From the NCBI GenBank assembly GCA_028287745.1, contig JAQBPB010000010.1:1-55273 (forward strand): a DNA stretch of 55,273 bases, written 5' to 3'. Source of the DNA: Chloroflexota bacterium (GTDB lineage: Bacteria > Chloroflexota > Chloroflexia > Chloroheliales > Chloroheliaceae). Below, piece by piece: positions 52,415 through 55,273 of the stretch; the stretch's first letter is position 1, and each line of letters opens with the position of its first letter. The translations under genes were made by a program, and so were the position numbers. The notes under the pieces were generated by a model, which made no database searches, had not been told where the DNA came from, and worked only from the letters and a program-made list of their open reading frames with translations.

Positions 52415-53558
52415 ATGAATTACGACGAGTTGAAAAATGAATTTGAAACCTTGGGCCAGCGGGTAGACGAAATCGGAGAACGTCTTTGACCTGGCTAATA
52501 AGCAAAAAGAATTAACCCGGCTCGAAACTCAAAGCGGCAATGACGGTTTCTGGGATGACCCGCAAAGCGCCCAGGTTGTAATGCGCCGCCTGACCGGCTT
52601 GCAGGAAGAAATAACTTTCTGGGCCAACCTTAAAAACCGTGTCAGGGATAACCTGGAACTGGTGGGACTGACGGCGGAAGATGCCGACCCGGCGACCCAG
52701 GCAGACCTGAACCGCGAACTTGAGGAGGTCAAGGCTGAATTGGCCGCCCGTGAACTCGACCTCATGTTCAGCGGTCCTTATGATGACCGCCCGGCCCTGT
52801 TATCGGTTAACGCCCGTGAAGGCGGCACCGACAGCCAGGATTGGGCTGAAATGCTCTTGCGGGTCTACCTGCGCTGGGCCGAGGACCACAAATTTAAGGT
52901 GCAGGTCCTTGACCATGAGTCCGGGCAGGAAGCCGGGATTAAGAGCGCGACCATTGAAATCACCGGCCGCAAAGCTTATGGCCTGGTTAAGAGCGAAGCC
53001 GGACAGCACCGCCTGGTGCGGCAGTCGCCTTTCGACTCCAGCCACCGCCGCCACACTTCCTTTGCCCTGGTCGAAGTATTGCCCGAAGTGGATGACGCCA
53101 TCGAAATTGAGGTGCGTGACGAGGATATCCGGGTGGATACTTACCGGGCTACCGGGGCGGGCGGACAGCACATTAACAAGACCGATAGCGCGGTCCGGTT
53201 AACCCACCTACCGACCGGGATTGTTGTGACCTGCCAGAACGAGCGCAGCCAGATTCAAAACCGGGAAACCGCCATGAAAATTCTCAAGGCCCGTCTCCTG
53301 GAACGCGAAATCCAAAGACGCGAAGAGGAACAAGCCCGCCTGAAAGGCGAACACAGGGCGACCGGCTGGGGCAGCCAGATTCGCAGCTATGTGTTGCACC
53401 CTTACAACATGGTCAAGGACCACCGCACGGGCCTTGAAACCAGCGATACAGCAGCAGTCCTTAATGGCGAAATTGACGAATTTATTCATTCCTACTTGCG
53501 CTGGCAAATCGGCCAGGGTGAAGGGGCAGCTTCGGAAGATTTACCGGACGACATCTAA
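52415..53558 (+). CDS. prfB: Peptide chain release factor 2, with programmed +1 frameshift
   Basis: Recognises UGA and UAA and releases the peptide. The frame from ATG 52415 reads 24 codons to CTT-TGA (52484-52489), then continues in the +1 frame from GAC at 52488 to 53558, giving 380 aa. The slippery CTT TGA C and the internal Shine-Dalgarno-like GGAG a few bases upstream are the known RF2 autoregulatory signal: when RF2 is scarce the ribosome shifts and makes more. The protein has the codon-reading SPF motif (QSPFDSSHRRHTS) and the catalytic GGQ loop (TGAGGQHINKTDS). The ATG follows AAAGGA. It is not a pseudogene. Confidence 0.96.
52484..52490 (+). promoter_or_regulatory. prfB programmed +1 frameshift site
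   Basis: CTTTGAC: Leu codon CTT in the P-site, UGA stop in the A-site and C as the following base, with GGAG at 52475-52478 pairing to the 16S rRNA tail. This is the standard RF2 recoding signal. Confidence 0.96.
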
Positions 53559-53804
53559 CACATAACTATTCTAAAAGACCGGAGGAATCAAGTAATTATA
53601 TGAATGGTATAGGTGATGATATCCAGGCGGAAGAAGTACAAGATGATTGCCGAACCGAAGAATCCTGGCTCTCCCACTAAGGTCAAGAAGCAGGACTTAG
53701 CCGCCTGGCCCGGCCCAGGTTGATTTGAAATGCTGCCAGTTACAATCAATGAAGTATTCCGCGAGGTGGGCCTGTTCAGGCAAATAGTATTTGTAGAAGG
53801 TCTT
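53559..53804 (+). other. Region after prfB with three overlapping tiny frames
   Basis: ATG-initiated frames of 26, 26 and 31 codons occur at 53600-53680, 53643-53723 and 53730-53825. None has a well-spaced ribosome site or recognisable sequence. The first has GGAGG but 15 nt away. The region is probably the 3' untranslated part of the prfB transcript. Confidence 0.4.
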
Positions 53805-53852
53805 GCAGCCTGGTCCCTGGTTTAAACAATAAGCCATGGACCAGGTTTTTAT
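53805..53852 (+). terminator. Terminator downstream of prfB
   Basis: CCTGGTCC (53809-53816) pairs with GGACCAGG (53838-53845), followed by TTTTTA. It separates prfB from the convergent DHH gene. Confidence 0.85.
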
Positions 53853-53854
53853 AT

Positions 53855-55057
53855 TTAGGCTGGCTTCTCCGGGTTGAACCCCATACTTTCCATTAGACGA
53901 TTGAAGTTAGTTTCATTAAGGGTGCCGCCGGTTGCTTTGTCATGGCCGTGCCCGTACTCATTTTCCACGCCTTCCAGTTGCTTGCCGTGACGGGCCAGAA
54001 AATCCAGCAGGTTAATGTCCAGGTTTGTCCGCATACTAAAACTAACTTTACCGGGCAAGAAGCCGCCGTTAGCGGCCATCACAATATATTTGGGCAGGCG
54101 ACCGCGCCAGCTCTGGGCCAGGAGAGGGTGGACCCTGGCCGGGCTGTCAAAGCGCAGTAAAGCGACTTTTTCTGTCTGACTAAATTTTGGGGCCACTCGC
54201 CTGGCCTCGTTTAATTCGTGCTGGACTTCCAGTTTGTAGCGGCGTAAAAGTTCTAAATCTTCATTCCCACCTTCGACAATCGCCCGCGCCGAGGTAGCTT
54301 CTTGCATGGCCCGGAAAGCGGCCGGGATGGCTATGTCAGGGTCGCTCGAACGTTTGGCGGCATTTAAGAGGCTGGTGGCTTCCCGGATGTATTTTTGCTT
54401 TTGCTCCTTTATAGCTTGCTGCATTAGAGGGTGTTCCGGTCCCAGGTCGCCCAGGTTTCCAATAGCCGCGGCCCAGGCTTTATCTATAACTTCACCATTG
54501 CCGTTACAAAGTAAAAAAGTTAGTAGGCTGGAAGTTGGCACGGGCCGCCACTGGTATCCGGTAATGACGGTACTACCGGGCGGTTGGCCTCCCGGCCGGT
54601 GATGGTCAACCAGTAACACCGGCACGCCGGGGGCGATATCGTACCCGGCGATACCCAGGTCCATTATAAAGAGGGCGGCCGGTTGCAGGGTCATGATTTT
54701 ATCGCGCATCGTCCGGGTGAAAGCATTACTGCCTTTAGGCGCGTGTAAGTTAACCAGGCGCTCCGGGGCATACCCGCGCCGTTCCAGCAGGTGCCATAAA
54801 ACAACCCCGGCCCCAAGACCATCTACGTCACCATCACACAGAATAATAATAGGCCCGTTGCCGGACAAAGTAGCGATAAACTTTTCAAAACTGGCCCGGG
54901 CCTCGGCCAGTTCAGGATATTCGCCGGAAAAATAAGGGTGGTTTTCCATTAGAAGCCTCTTGATATCCCTTTCCCTGATAAATCTATTGGCAGGGTTACT
55001 TAAAATAAGGGTCACTTCAAGTGGAATAATACTGTTTTCTACCCGGTCTCTGCTCAT
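53855..55057 (-). CDS. DHH family phosphoesterase (RecJ-like)
   Basis: 400 aa. The DHH domain has IIILCDGDVDGLGAG (Asp cluster), ALFIMDLGIAGY and VLLVDHHRPGG (the DHH motif). The C-terminal DHHA1 part ends in EYGHGHDKATGGTLNE, a GGHxxAxG-like substrate-binding stretch in altered form. It is shorter than RecJ exonuclease (over 550 aa) and lacks an OB fold, so a stand-alone phosphoesterase acting on short oligonucleotides or related substrates is more likely. There are no CBS, GGDEF or transmembrane parts as in c-di-AMP phosphodiesterase GdpP. Monocistronic. Confidence 0.85.
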   Translation of the reverse strand: MSRDRVENSIIPLEVTLILSNPANRFIRERDIKRLLMENHPYFSGEYPELAEARASFEKFIATLSGNGPIIILCDGDVDGLGAGVVLWHLLERRGYAPERLVNLHAPKGSNAFTRTMRDKIMTLQPAALFIMDLGIAGYDIAPGVPVLLVDHHRPGGQPPGSTVITGYQWRPVPTSSLLTFLLCNGNGEVIDKAWAAAIGNLGDLGPEHPLMQQAIKEQKQKYIREATSLLNAAKRSSDPDIAIPAAFRAMQEATSARAIVEGGNEDLELLRRYKLEVQHELNEARRVAPKFSQTEKVALLRFDSPARVHPLLAQSWRGRLPKYIVMAANGGFLPGKVSFSMRTNLDINLLDFLARHGKQLEGVENEYGHGHDKATGGTLNETNFNRLMESMGFNPEKPA

Positions 55058-55155
55058 TTAAGCGGCGATTTAGCCCTTTAAGGCCTAACAAGGTTCCTTT
55101 TTTAGTCTTTGGGTCAAAAAAGTGTACTTCTTTTGAAATTCGCCTTAAAAGACCC

Positions 55156-55184
55156 TTGACATAGGGGGTGGGTTTTGGTATTAT
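55156..55184 (+). promoter_or_regulatory. Strong promoter pointing out of the window
   Basis: Consensus TTGACA (55156-55161), 17-bp spacer, TATTAT (55179-55184). The last 80 bases after it contain no start of a gene that I can recognise; the transcribed gene lies beyond the right edge. Confidence 0.75.
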
Positions 55185-55273
55185 ATCCGGGCGCCCAACG
55201 AGAGAACATCTCCGAGGTCAAGTAACACAAGAAACCGGATAGGCTTCTACACTGTTAATTGACTGGACGCCGC

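Noticed and set aside
52581..53558. prfB as a truncated gene starting at an internal ATG, or as a pseudogene
   Set aside because: The missing N-terminus is present upstream and joined by the standard RF2 frameshift signal.
53600..53825. Tiny genes downstream of prfB
   Set aside because: The three overlapping frames of 26-31 codons have poorly placed ribosome sites and no recognisable sequence; kept only as a described gap.
1..55273. tRNA, rRNA, tmRNA, SRP RNA or RNase P RNA genes
   Set aside because: I looked through the intergenic gaps for tRNA arms and conserved RNA cores and found none that I could support.

Overview
This 55.3 kb window is a gene-dense bacterial chromosome segment with medium GC in genes and AT-rich intergenic gaps. 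I see no phage, IS transposase, CRISPR array, tRNA or rRNA. Gene content fits Chloroflexota best (inference, moderate confidence): LysW-type lysine biosynthesis, an rpsF-ssb-rpsR operon, CIRCE-controlled groES-groEL, lipoproteins and exported proteins with long Thr/Ala/Pro-rich linkers, frequent TTG and GTG starts, and no outer-membrane biogenesis genes.

Left part (1-10 kb, mostly minus strand). The window opens with the 5' end of a secreted-protein gene whose leader is a clear class I cyclic-di-GMP riboswitch. Next is btuF-btuC-btuD, a vitamin B12 ABC importer operon preceded by a cobalamin riboswitch and an intrinsic terminator. Thiamine pyrophosphokinase (plus) meets a two-gene operon (glycosyltransferase-like membrane protein, then PEP carboxylase) tail to tail.

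10-21 kb (minus strand). A co-directional run encodes BCAT (ilvE), a membrane protein with a PH-like domain, LysW (56 aa), LysX, LysY and a membrane-anchored methyltransferase. LysW, LysX and LysY are the carrier, ligase and reductase of the amino-carrier lysine route. Upstream lie a parvulin-type foldase, the rpsF-ssb-rpsR operon with an extended S18, a DEDDh exonuclease with a 38-bp perfect palindrome beside its promoter, and a Gfo/Idh/MocA oxidoreductase.

22-34 kb. Nicotinate phosphoribosyltransferase, a multi-PAS histidine kinase, a secreted glycosidase-like protein, an acyl-CoA synthetase, an unrecognised 255-aa protein, groES-groEL with CIRCE, and a PRC-barrel-like protein.

34-46 kb. 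An unlisted 45-aa membrane peptide, ClpB, a DEAD-box helicase with a DbpA-type RNA-binding tail, an esterase, DAHP synthase, AzlC/AzlD, a LuxR-type response regulator with its kinase, and an FAD-dependent desaturase-like enzyme.

46-55 kb. A 235-bp region bounded by short inverted repeats, a membrane GGDEF-GGDEF-EAL protein, a CCA-adding-type nucleotidyltransferase, a YbaK-type deacylase, prfB with its programmed +1 frameshift, a DHH phosphoesterase, and a strong outward promoter at the right edge.

The most interesting theme is RNA-level and second-messenger control: a c-di-GMP riboswitch and a c-di-GMP-metabolising enzyme in one window, a B12 riboswitch, the prfB frameshift, CIRCE, and several unexplained inverted repeats.
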